64,000 nucleotides of DNA from Bradyrhizobium sp. NDS-1. GTDB taxonomy: Bacteria; Pseudomonadota; Alphaproteobacteria; Rhizobiales; Xanthobacteraceae. Position numbers and translations under genes: made by a program. The notes under the pieces are model-generated. The model searched no databases, was not told where the DNA came from, and was given only the letters and a program-made list of their open reading frames with translations. The stretch spans positions 1,783,501 to 1,847,500 of the forward strand of contig NZ_CP136628.1 of NCBI RefSeq assembly GCF_032918005.1. Reading direction: 5' to 3'. This document shows, in pieces, positions 36,118-43,686 of the stretch (positions within the stretch are counted from its first letter, which is position 1; every line of letters begins with the position of its first letter).

Positions 36118-37713
36118 TCAGCGTCTCCTGGTGCCGAACACCGACGAGAACCGCGTCGCGCCGTGGGATGGCGCAGCCGGGCGCGGCGGGGGAGATGGCG
36201 GCGCCGGCGGGGGCGGATCGCGCGGCGGTTCTCGCGTGACCGTTGGCGGCAGCCGGTCATAGCTGGTGCGTTGCTGGACCGGCGCGGCTGGACGTGCGCG
36301 CGAAGAATCCGTCGGCGTTGGTGGGATCACCGCGCGGCTGCCGCCGCCCTCCTTGCGCGAGGAGGCGCGCCTGAACTCGTCGCGGATCGGCCATTTGGCT
36401 TTCTCAGCGGCGACCTGCACGCATTCGATCAGCGCCGTGTTCTTGGCCTCGCGCCGGTGTGCCTTCATGTCGCCGTCGCGATAGGCGTTGAGGATGCGAA
36501 ACTCCATCGGGTCCATGCCGACGAGGTTCGCGAGCTTGTCCATCTGGCATTCGATGGCGAAGTCCATCGCCGTGACGCCGAAGCCGCGCATGGCGGTGGC
36601 CGGCGTGCGGTTGGTGAAGACGCAATAGACGTCGCCATAGACGTTCGGGATGGTGTAGGGGCCCGGCAGATGCGCGGCGCACTTCACCGCGGCGTAGCTC
36701 GACAGCCGCGTATAGGCGCCGCTGTCGAAATAGGCGCGGATCTTGCGCGCGACGATGCGGCCGTCACGCATCACGCCATCCTTGATGTAGATCCGTTCGG
36801 CGCCGCGCGGCGGGCCGTATTGCATTTCCTCTTCGCGCCCGAACACGTAGCGGACGGGGCGTCCCGTCAGCATGGCGCCGAGGATGGCGAGCGGCTCGGT
36901 CAAAGTGTCCACCTTGCCGCCGAAGCCGCCACCCACGGTGCCGCCGATGAAGTGGAAAGTGTTGGACGGCACGTCCAAGATCTTGGCGCAAGTGTCGACC
37001 GAGAAGAACAGCGCCTGCGTCGAGGTATAGACGACGTAGCGGCCGTTGGTATCCGGAGCCGCAATGGCGCCGTTGGTCTCGGTCGGCGCGTGCTCGATGG
37101 GCGACATCTGGTAGCGCTGCTCAAGCACGTGATCTGCGCTCGCTAGCGCCGCATCGGCGTCGCCGAACCGCAGGCGCTGGTGGTCGTAGACATCGTGATA
37201 GATGAAAGCGTTCTTCGGATAGGTCTCGTTGACCACGGGCGCGCCGGGCTTGAGCGCGTCCTCGACGTCGAACACGGTCGGCAGCGGTTCGTAGTCGACC
37301 TTGACCTTCGCGATGGCCTCGAAAGCCTCGCGCTCGCTGTCGGCGACGATCGCGACGATGGGCTCGCCCTTGTAGCGGACCTTGTCGACCGCCAGCGACG
37401 GCTCGTCGTCCTTGCCGAAATTGATCAGGCTCAGAAGCGTGTTGAGATTGACCGGCACGTCCGTGCCGCGGATGATCCGGCGTACGCCGGCCGACCGCTC
37501 CGCCTCGGTGGTGTCGATGCGACGAATCCGTGCATGGGCCTGTGTCGAGCGAACGACCTTCAGGTGCAGCATGCCCTGCAGCTTATGGTCGTTGAAGTAG
37601 CTCGACGTACCCGTGACATGGCCGAGCATGTCCTGGCGTTGGGTGCCCTTGCCGATCTCCTTGAGGTTGTCGTCGCGCTCGTCGGCGAAGATGTCCTTGC
37701 GCAGTTCCAGCAT
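36118..37713 (-). CDS. Molybdenum hydroxylase molybdopterin subunit, N-terminal half with Pro-rich tail
   Basis: A 531-residue N-terminal half of an XDH-family large subunit. Landmarks are GHVTGTSSYFND at the start, VRYKGEPIVAIVAD, and the GGGFGGK molybdopterin loop at 261-267. The active-site loop is PATAMRGFG near 371-379, which is XDH-like and not the AYRGAGR or Cys-containing loops of CO dehydrogenases. After residue 450 the sequence turns into an 80-residue Pro/Arg-rich tail, unlike the rest, before stopping. The missing C-terminal half follows as a separate gene. GAGGTCAGACC precedes the ATG at 37713. Confidence 0.88.
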   Translation of the reverse strand: MLELRKDIFADERDDNLKEIGKGTQRQDMLGHVTGTSSYFNDHKLQGMLHLKVVRSTQAHARIRRIDTTEAERSAGVRRIIRGTDVPVNLNTLLSLINFGKDDEPSLAVDKVRYKGEPIVAIVADSEREAFEAIAKVKVDYEPLPTVFDVEDALKPGAPVVNETYPKNAFIYHDVYDHQRLRFGDADAALASADHVLEQRYQMSPIEHAPTETNGAIAAPDTNGRYVVYTSTQALFFSVDTCAKILDVPSNTFHFIGGTVGGGFGGKVDTLTEPLAILGAMLTGRPVRYVFGREEEMQYGPPRGAERIYIKDGVMRDGRIVARKIRAYFDSGAYTRLSSYAAVKCAAHLPGPYTIPNVYGDVYCVFTNRTPATAMRGFGVTAMDFAIECQMDKLANLVGMDPMEFRILNAYRDGDMKAHRREAKNTALIECVQVAAEKAKWPIRDEFRRASSRKEGGGSRAVIPPTPTDSSRARPAAPVQQRTSYDRLPPTVTREPPRDPPPPAPPSPPPRPAAPSHGATRFSSVFGTRRR

Positions 37714-37722
37714 GGTCTGACC

Positions 37723-38199
37723 TCAGGCGCTGACCCGGCCGCCGGCGGCGGCGAGGATGGCATTGATGATCGGCTCGTAGCCGGTGCAGCGGCAGATGTT
37801 GCCGGAAATGGCTTCGATCACCTCGTCGCGGCTGGGCGAGGGATTGCGGTCGAGCAGCGCCTTGGCGGCCATCAGCATCCCCGGGGTGCAATAGCCGCAC
37901 TGGGCGGCAAAATTGTCGGCGAAGGCGCGCTGCAGCGGGTGCAGGTTCGGGCCCTGCTTCATGCCGTCGAGCGTGTCGATCGAACGGCCGGCGACCGTCT
38001 CGGCGAGCGTCAGGCAGGAGAGGTGCAGCTCGCCGTCAACGAGCACGCTGCACGTGCCGCAGCCACCCTGGCCGCAGCCGAATTTCGGCGTCATGTCGCC
38101 GATCAGCTCGCGCAGCGCGACCAGCAGATTGGTGCCGCCGTCGACGAAGATCGCGACGTCGCGGCCGTTGTGACGAAATTGCAGGGGGATTTTGGCCAT
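37723..38199 (-). CDS. Molybdenum hydroxylase 2Fe-2S subunit (CoxS-like)
   Basis: A 158-residue subunit carrying two 2Fe-2S clusters. The plant-ferredoxin-type cluster uses Cys42, 47, 50 and 62 and the second uses Cys101, 104, 136 and 138 (CGYC, CRC). It passes electrons from the molybdenum centre to the FAD subunit. All eight ligands are present. AGGAATAAAGCC precedes the ATG at 38199, four nt after the FAD-subunit stop; the molybdopterin gene follows nine nt later. Soluble, no signal peptide. Confidence 0.96.
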   Translation of the reverse strand: MAKIPLQFRHNGRDVAIFVDGGTNLLVALRELIGDMTPKFGCGQGGCGTCSVLVDGELHLSCLTLAETVAGRSIDTLDGMKQGPNLHPLQRAFADNFAAQCGYCTPGMLMAAKALLDRNPSPSRDEVIEAISGNICRCTGYEPIINAILAAAGGRVSA

Positions 38200-38203
38200 G
38201 GCT

Positions 38204-39022
38204 TTATTCCTGTCCCGACAGCAGGCGGCGCAGATGCACGCCGACGATCTCGCGGCGATACCAGGCGCTGCCGAGCGCGTTGTCGGATGGCGAGGTTCCT
38301 TCGGTGGCCGCGGATGCGGCCGTCGCGATGGTCGCGGCATCCAGCGAGCGGCCCTCCAGCGCGCGCTCGGCGGCGCGGGCGCGGATCTGGGTCGGTGCCA
38401 TCGATCCCAGCGCGATCCGGGCGCCCGCGATACGTCCGCCGCTGATCGGCAGATGGGCCGCGAGCGTGACGACCGAACCGCCCTTCGGCTTGATGCGCGC
38501 GATCTTGCGATAACGGAAGGCTTCGCTGTTGGCGGGACGGGTGCAGGACACCGACAGCACCAATGTCCCGGCCTGTCGTTCGCGCGCCTGCAGGAACTCT
38601 TCGATCGGGACGTCGCGCGCGCCAAAGCCGCCGGCTACAGTGACGGTAGCATCGAGCGCCAGCAGCGCGACGGTGAAATCGCCGTAGGGATTTGGCGCGA
38701 AGAGGTTGCCGCCGACCGTACCCATGTTGCGCACGGCGGGACCGCCGATCGAACGGGCGGGCGCGTGCAGGAAGGCGAGGTCGCGTTCGGCGAGGACGCG
38801 CGCGAAGGTGACGCCGGCGCCCAATGTGATGCGTGGGCCCGAGGCGTCGATCCTGGTCAGTGCCTGGTCCTGTGCGCGCACCACGGTCGAGATGGAAACA
38901 TCCCCCTCGTTCAGCGCTCGCATCACCAGCGTGCCGCCGCCGAGATAGCGCGCGCTGCGGTCCGAGGACAGCGCGCCGGCCGCCTCGCTGGCGCTTGCAA
39001 AAGTCTTCACTGTCACAGCCAT
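38204..39022 (-). CDS. Molybdenum hydroxylase FAD-binding subunit (CoxM-like)
   Basis: A 272-residue FAD_binding_5 subunit. FAD loops are ARYLGGGTLVMR near residue 25 and the second loop SIGGPAVRNMGTVGGNLF near 95, with the CO-dehydrogenase-type C-terminal domain (GSMAPTQIRARAAERAL). It hands electrons from the iron-sulfur subunit to the final acceptor. It starts at the ATG at 39022, a few nt after the stop of the upstream SRPBCC gene, with an AAGGAGG further up. FAD, 2Fe-2S and molybdopterin genes follow in the cox order M-S-L. Confidence 0.94.
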   Translation of the reverse strand: MAVTVKTFASASEAAGALSSDRSARYLGGGTLVMRALNEGDVSISTVVRAQDQALTRIDASGPRITLGAGVTFARVLAERDLAFLHAPARSIGGPAVRNMGTVGGNLFAPNPYGDFTVALLALDATVTVAGGFGARDVPIEEFLQARERQAGTLVLSVSCTRPANSEAFRYRKIARIKPKGGSVVTLAAHLPISGGRIAGARIALGSMAPTQIRARAAERALEGRSLDAATIATAASAATEGTSPSDNALGSAWYRREIVGVHLRRLLSGQE

Positions 39023-39024
39023 GA

Positions 39025-39468
39025 TTACGCGGCCTCCTTCAGGTGCCGGCGGATCGCCTCGAAGCCTGCCTGATAGATGTCTTCGGCGACCATATGGGTC
39101 ATACGGTCCTTGTCCTCGGGCTTCGTGGTGAAACGGGATTCCCAGTGCCAGAAAGTCCGGTCGCCGTCGGTGACCGGCAGCAGCCGGACATGAGCGACGT
39201 AGTTGAACATCGGCACCGGTGTATCGAGCAGGCAATAGCTGAAGGACTGTTCCAGGTCCGACAGCGCCAGCAATTGCTCGCGCAACTCGGAGCCGTCCGT
39301 CAGCTTGAACCGCCTGACGCAGCCGATCTTGTCGGACGACTGCGCACGCTCGATCGAGGAGGTCGCGACCGCCGGATGCCAGCGATCATGCCCGTTGAAA
39401 TCGCGCAGCACCGCCCACGTCGCGTCGGTCGGCGCGTCCAGGATCGTGCTCTTGACGATATGCGGCAC
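39025..39468 (-). CDS. SRPBCC (polyketide-cyclase/CoxG-like) protein 2
   Basis: A 147-residue SRPBCC-fold protein: STILDAPTDATWAVLRDFNGHDRWHPAV at the N-terminus, a long C-terminal helix at the end, and the characteristic HWESRF strand. CoxG in CO dehydrogenase clusters has this fold and recruits the enzyme to the membrane; other relatives bind hydrophobic ligands. It starts with a GTG at 39468 preceded by GGAGGCTAGCG. It is clearly paralogous to the neighbouring gene at 39471, from which it is separated by two bases. Confidence 0.88.
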   Translation of the reverse strand: MPHIVKSTILDAPTDATWAVLRDFNGHDRWHPAVATSSIERAQSSDKIGCVRRFKLTDGSELREQLLALSDLEQSFSYCLLDTPVPMFNYVAHVRLLPVTDGDRTFWHWESRFTTKPEDKDRMTHMVAEDIYQAGFEAIRRHLKEAA

Positions 39469-39470
39469 CG

Positions 39471-39908
39471 CTAGCCTCCGAACACGCGCTTGAGCGCGTC
39501 GAACCCGCCCTGGAACACGCCGCCGCCGATATTGCTGACGAGCTCGGTCTCCCGCTCCGGCGCGCAGTCGAACTCGGCGGTCCATTCCATGAAGGTCTGG
39601 TCGCCGTCGGTGACGGGGGTCAGCCGCAGGGTCGCGACGTAGTTCTCGACGCCCATTGGCGATTCCAGGATCGAATAAGTGCAGAACATGTCGTAGTCGG
39701 AGAGGCCGAGCAGCTTCTCGCGGATTCGGTCGCCGTTGCGCAGGCGAAAATCGCGCACACACCCGATCTTGTCGGAGGGCTCGCCGCCCTCGATGCGGCT
39801 TTCGGCGATGGCCGGATGCCAGTTCGGCAGGCCATTGAAATCACGCACCCGCGCCCAGACGCGGTCGTTGCGGGCGTTGACGACGGTGGAGACGTAGACG
39901 CGAGCCAT
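39471..39908 (-). CDS. SRPBCC (polyketide-cyclase/CoxG-like) protein 1
   Basis: A 145-residue SRPBCC protein with the same layout as the next gene: VSTVVNARNDRVWARVRDFNGLPNWHPAIA, KIGCVRDFRL, and FMEWTAEFDC. Two tandem copies suggest a duplication followed by specialisation, perhaps for two different hydrophobic ligands or a heterodimer. GAGGTCGCACC precedes the ATG at 39908, nine nt after the flotillin stop. Role inferred only from its position beside the molybdenum hydroxylase. Confidence 0.88.
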   Translation of the reverse strand: MARVYVSTVVNARNDRVWARVRDFNGLPNWHPAIAESRIEGGEPSDKIGCVRDFRLRNGDRIREKLLGLSDYDMFCTYSILESPMGVENYVATLRLTPVTDGDQTFMEWTAEFDCAPERETELVSNIGGGVFQGGFDALKRVFGG

Positions 39909-39917
39909 GGTGCGACC

Positions 39918-42824
39918 TCAGCTCTTCTTCTTCGGCCCGCGCTCGGCCGCCGCCTCGCCGCCCTCGGCCGCAGGCGGGGAGGCCGCCGGCTTGTCACCCC
40001 CACCGCCGCCGCCCTTGCGCGCGGACTCCTTGATGCCCTGCATGTCGCGCGCCTCCCGGATCAGGCCCGGCATCTTGGCGAGGCTGCCGCCCTCGACGCC
40101 GATATCCGCAAGGATGGAATCGATCAGCGGCGCCTGGACGCGGTAGCGCAGGGCGGAATCGATCACCTCGTCGGTGGCGCTGCGGCCGCCATTGCCGCCA
40201 TTCCCGTTGCCGTTGAGGCCATCGACCTGGAGGATGCGGATGCCCTCGATCTTCTCCATCGGCTTGACGCTTTCGCGCACGATGCCCTCGATCCGGTCGA
40301 GCAGCTTTCTGCGGAACAGCGAGTAGCGCGCCTGATCGGTCAGCACGTTCTCGGCCTCGTTGAGCATCCGCTGCGCCTCGGCCTCGACCGCCGCACGAAC
40401 GCGCTCGGCTTCCGCTGCGATCCGGGTCTCCTCGGCTTGTTTCTCGGCGATCAGGATTTCCACTGTCTTGCGTCGCTTCGCGATCTCGTTCTCGCGCGCC
40501 GTGATGACGCGCTCGGTTGCTTCCGTCGCGCGCATCCGCGCTTCCTCTGCGGAAGCCTTGGCCGCGGACTCTTCCAACGACTTCAGGTGGATCGCGATCG
40601 CCTTCTCCATCAGGACGGTCTCGACCTCCTTCTCGCGGTTGACTTCCAGCTTGCGCAGCTCGCGCTCGCGGCCGACGCGGGCTTCATCCAGGCCGCGGTC
40701 GGATGCGATGCGCGCGCGCTCGACCTCCTCGCGGGAGGCAATCTCGGCCTCCTGCAGGGATTGCACGCGGGCGACCTCGAGCTGCTCGATGGCGCGGCGG
40801 CGTTCGATGCGCGCGGCTTCCAGTGCCTGCTCGCGCGACACGTCGGTGGTCTCGACCTCCTTGCGCGCGACGATCTCAGCCTGTCGGACCTGGCGATCGG
40901 CATCGATGCGTTCGGATCGCTTGGTCGACAGCGCGATGACGCGGTCCTCGTCGGCGATCTCGACCGCCTTCTTCTGCTCGATATTGAGCACCTCGCGCTT
41001 CTTGGAGGAATTGATGCGCTCGGCCTCCAGCGCCAGATCGACGGTGATGCGCTGGCGCTCGATGGCGTCGCGCCGCTTCAGCTCGGCCGCCTCCAGCACG
41101 CCGGTGCGCTCGATTTCGAGCGCCTTGGTGTCGCGCTCGGCCTGGATGCGCTCTGCCGCAACCGTCTTCTCCTGGGCGATGCGGGCCGCCTCGATCGCTT
41201 CGCGCGAGGCGATATCGGCCTCCTCAATGGCACGGTTGCGGGCGATCTCCAGCGAACGCACGCGCTCTTCCTGGGCTATGCGGCTGGCCTCAGTGGTCTC
41301 GCGCGCGGAGATGCCGGCGACGTCGAGCGCCTGGTTGCGCTCGATCTCCAACTGCCGCGTGTTCTGTTCGGCGGCGATGCGCTCTGCGGCGAGCGTCCGC
41401 TCGCGGGCAATGCGGGCGGCTTCCACGGCGCGCTGGGCCTCGATCTCGGCCTCCTGAATGGTGCGCACCTGCTGGATCTCCAGCGCGCGGGTACGCTCAT
41501 CCGAGGAGATGCGCTCGACATTGACGATCAGCGTCTGGGCGATGCGGGCCTTCTCGGTCGCCTCGCGGGCGGCGATCTCAGCCTCGTCCACGGCACGCGA
41601 GCGCTCGATCTCGCGGCGCCGCGTCTCCTCCTCGTTGGCGATACGGGCATCGGTGACGACGCGATCCTGCTGGATCCGCGCCTTCTCGATGGCTTCGCGG
41701 GCGGCGATCTCGGCTTCCTCGATCGTGCGCATGCGCTCGATCTCGCGCTGGCGCACCTCGCGCTCTGACGCAATCCGCGTAGTGTCGATCGAACGCTGGT
41801 TGGCGATCCTCGTCTTCTCGATCTCCTCCCGTGCCAGCAGCTCCTTCTCCTCGATGGTCCGGGTCCGCTCGATCTCTTTCTGGCGGGTTTCCCGCTCCGA
41901 GGCGATGCGGGCCTCGGCGATCGCCTGGTCATTGGCGATGCGGGCGCGCTCGATGGTCTCGCGGGCGGAGATCTGGGCCTGTTCGGCCTCGGTCTCGCGC
42001 AGCGCGCGTTCACGGGCGACTTCCGTGCGTTGCAGGGCGCGGCGCATCTCGATGTCGCGCTCCTGCTCCAGCCGCGCGGTCTCGCTCTCGCGCTCGATCT
42101 CGAGGGCCTGCCGCTCGGCCTCCAGATTGCGGGTGCGGATCTTGATCATCGAGTCCTGCTCGATGTCGTTGCGCAGCTTCCGCCTGGCCTCGATGTCCTG
42201 CATCAGCTGGGTCAGGCCTTCGGCGTCGAACCGGTTCGACGGGTTGAAGAACTCGAGGTCGGTCTGGTCGAGATCGGTGATGGCGACGGATTCCAGCTCG
42301 AGGCCGTTCTGGGCGAGGGCTTCCGCCGCTTCGGTCTTGACCCGCGCGACGTAATCGCCGCGCCGCTCGTGCATCTCTTCCATGGTCATTTCAGAGGCGA
42401 CGGAGCGGATCGCGGAGATGAATTTGCCGGCGAGCAGCGCGTGCAACTGCCCGGGCTCCAGGGTGCGGCGGCCGAGCGTTGCCGCTGCGATCGAGACCGC
42501 TTCGCGGGTCGGCTGCACGCGGACATAGAAGTCGGCTTCGATGTCGACGCGCATGCGGTCACGGGTGATCACGGCATCCTGCTTCGAGCGTACGATACCC
42601 ATCGGCAGCACGTTCATGTTGACGGGCGTGTAATCGTGGATGAAGGGCAGCACGAAGGCGCCGCCATTGATCACCACGCGTTCGCCGAGGAAGCCGGTTC
42701 GGACGAACGAGGTCTCCTTGGAGGAGCGGTGGTAGAGCCAGTTCACGATGTAGACGCCGACCACGATCACGACGATCGCGACGATCAGCCAGAGGATCAA
42801 TTCACCGACCAGATTCCCCGACAT
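39918..42824 (-). CDS. Very long flotillin/SPFH-domain coiled-coil protein
   Basis: A 968-residue flotillin-like protein, roughly twice the usual 450-550. An N-terminal membrane helix (8-28) is followed by an SPFH/Band-7 domain (about 35-215). A very long Arg/Glu/Ala-rich coiled coil (225-800) and a flotillin-type C-terminus (EGIRILQVDGLNG, DEVIDSALRY) complete it, with a Gly/Ala-rich charged tail. Residues 283-623 consist of 44-residue repeats (one of 33), multiples of eleven. Flotillins organise membrane microdomains and assemble into large cages; a gene inside a catabolic operon is unusual. GGAGGGAAAG precedes the ATG at 42824. Confidence 0.92.
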   Translation of the reverse strand: MSGNLVGELILWLIVAIVVIVVGVYIVNWLYHRSSKETSFVRTGFLGERVVINGGAFVLPFIHDYTPVNMNVLPMGIVRSKQDAVITRDRMRVDIEADFYVRVQPTREAVSIAAATLGRRTLEPGQLHALLAGKFISAIRSVASEMTMEEMHERRGDYVARVKTEAAEALAQNGLELESVAITDLDQTDLEFFNPSNRFDAEGLTQLMQDIEARRKLRNDIEQDSMIKIRTRNLEAERQALEIERESETARLEQERDIEMRRALQRTEVARERALRETEAEQAQISARETIERARIANDQAIAEARIASERETRQKEIERTRTIEEKELLAREEIEKTRIANQRSIDTTRIASEREVRQREIERMRTIEEAEIAAREAIEKARIQQDRVVTDARIANEEETRRREIERSRAVDEAEIAAREATEKARIAQTLIVNVERISSDERTRALEIQQVRTIQEAEIEAQRAVEAARIARERTLAAERIAAEQNTRQLEIERNQALDVAGISARETTEASRIAQEERVRSLEIARNRAIEEADIASREAIEAARIAQEKTVAAERIQAERDTKALEIERTGVLEAAELKRRDAIERQRITVDLALEAERINSSKKREVLNIEQKKAVEIADEDRVIALSTKRSERIDADRQVRQAEIVARKEVETTDVSREQALEAARIERRRAIEQLEVARVQSLQEAEIASREEVERARIASDRGLDEARVGRERELRKLEVNREKEVETVLMEKAIAIHLKSLEESAAKASAEEARMRATEATERVITARENEIAKRRKTVEILIAEKQAEETRIAAEAERVRAAVEAEAQRMLNEAENVLTDQARYSLFRRKLLDRIEGIVRESVKPMEKIEGIRILQVDGLNGNGNGGNGGRSATDEVIDSALRYRVQAPLIDSILADIGVEGGSLAKMPGLIREARDMQGIKESARKGGGGGGDKPAASPPAAEGGEAAAERGPKKKS
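40956..41978 (-). repeat. Internal coding repeats of the flotillin coiled coil (44-aa units, hendecad based)
   Basis: Eight consecutive units read from 41978 down: five of 44 residues (starting at residues 283, 327, 371, 415 and 459), one of 33 (503-535), and two more of 44 (536 and 580). Typical unit starts are AEIAAREAIEKARI and typical ends are EIERSRAVDE. Unit sizes of 44 and 33 are 4 x 11 and 3 x 11, so the coil follows an eleven-residue (hendecad) rhythm. Confidence 0.85.
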
Positions 42825-42849
42825 CTTTCCCTCCCTCGTACCTTCGGCG

Positions 42850-43683
42850 TTACCGCGCGCCGATCGCCTTGAATTGACGCACCTGTTCCGTCAGCGCCCG
42901 CTCCACGGGCAGCCGCTCCATCGAGGAGGCGCCGTAGAAGCCGTGGCAATGGCGGGTGTTCTTCATGATGAAATCGGCGTCGGCGGGATCCGCGATCGGA
43001 CCGCCATGCGCCAGCACCAGAATGTCCGGATTGATGCTGAGTGCGGCGGACGCCCAGGTATCGATCTGCGCCGGACAGTCGTTCAGCTTCGGAGCCGTCT
43101 GAGCGCCGATCGAGCCGCCGGTCGTCAGCCCCATGTGGCAGACGATGATGTCGGCGCCGGCGATCGCCATCGCGGCGGCCTCCTTCTCGCTGAAGACGTA
43201 GGGCGTGGTCAGCATGTCCTTGTCGTGCGCCTTGGCGATCATGTCGATCTCCAGCGCGTAGGACATGCCGGTCTCTTCGAGATTGGCGCGGAAGGTGCCG
43301 TCGATCAGGCCGACGGTCGGAAAGTTCTGGACGCCGGCAAAGCCGAGCGCCTTCAACTGGTCGAGGAACACGTCCATGTCGCGGAACGGATCGGTGCCGT
43401 TCACGCCCGCGAGCACCGGCGTCCTGGTGACCACGGGCAGAACTTCGTTCGCCATTTCGAGCACGATGGCATTGGCATCTCCGTATGCCATCAGCCCCGC
43501 GAGCGAGCCGCGGCCGGCCATCCGATAACGGCCGGAATTGTAGATGACGATGAGATCGACACCGCCGGCCTCCTCGCACTTGGCCGATAGCCCGGTGCCG
43601 GCGCCGCCGCCGACGATCGGCTCGCCGCGCCTCGCCATCTCGCGAAACCGCCTCAGCAGTGCCGTGCGTTCAAACCTTGCCAT
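42850..43683 (-). CDS. Phosphoenolpyruvate hydrolase family TIM-barrel protein
   Basis: A 277-residue TIM-barrel protein of the PEP_hydrolase family (PF09370). It has [36 protein letters not shown] at the N-terminus (split here over two motifs), [28 protein letters not shown], and [14 protein letters not shown] [10 protein letters not shown] near 185. In fungi and bacteria the family is joined to or sits next to Tm-1-like (UPF0261) proteins, exactly the case here: the upstream gene carries a Tm-1 domain and ends three bases before. Biochemical role is poorly known. GAGGTGACCG precedes the ATG at 43683. Confidence 0.88.
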   Translation of the reverse strand: MARFERTALLRRFREMARRGEPIVGGGAGTGLSAKCEEAGGVDLIVIYNSGRYRMAGRGSLAGLMAYGDANAIVLEMANEVLPVVTRTPVLAGVNGTDPFRDMDVFLDQLKALGFAGVQNFPTVGLIDGTFRANLEETGMSYALEIDMIAKAHDKDMLTTPYVFSEKEAAAMAIAGADIIVCHMGLTTGGSIGAQTAPKLNDCPAQIDTWASAALSINPDILVLAHGGPIADPADADFIMKNTRHCHGFYGASSMERLPVERALTEQVRQFKAIGAR

Positions 43684-43686
43684 CGG

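Noticed and set aside
35094-39022. CO dehydrogenase (coxMSL) identity for the molybdenum enzyme
   Set aside because: Gene order and CoxD/E/G-like helpers fit, but the active-site loop is AMRGFG, not the AYRGAGR or Cys-containing loop of CO dehydrogenases, so a different hydroxylase is more likely.
39816-41768. Long plus-strand open frame (650 codons) opposite the flotillin gene
   Set aside because: It mirrors the repetitive flotillin coding strand, has no ribosome site and reads as low-complexity Asp/Leu/Gly sequence.
40956-41978. Regular repeats considered as a CRISPR array or DNA satellite
   Set aside because: The repeats are in frame, diverged at DNA level and encode a coiled coil; no spacers of constant length.
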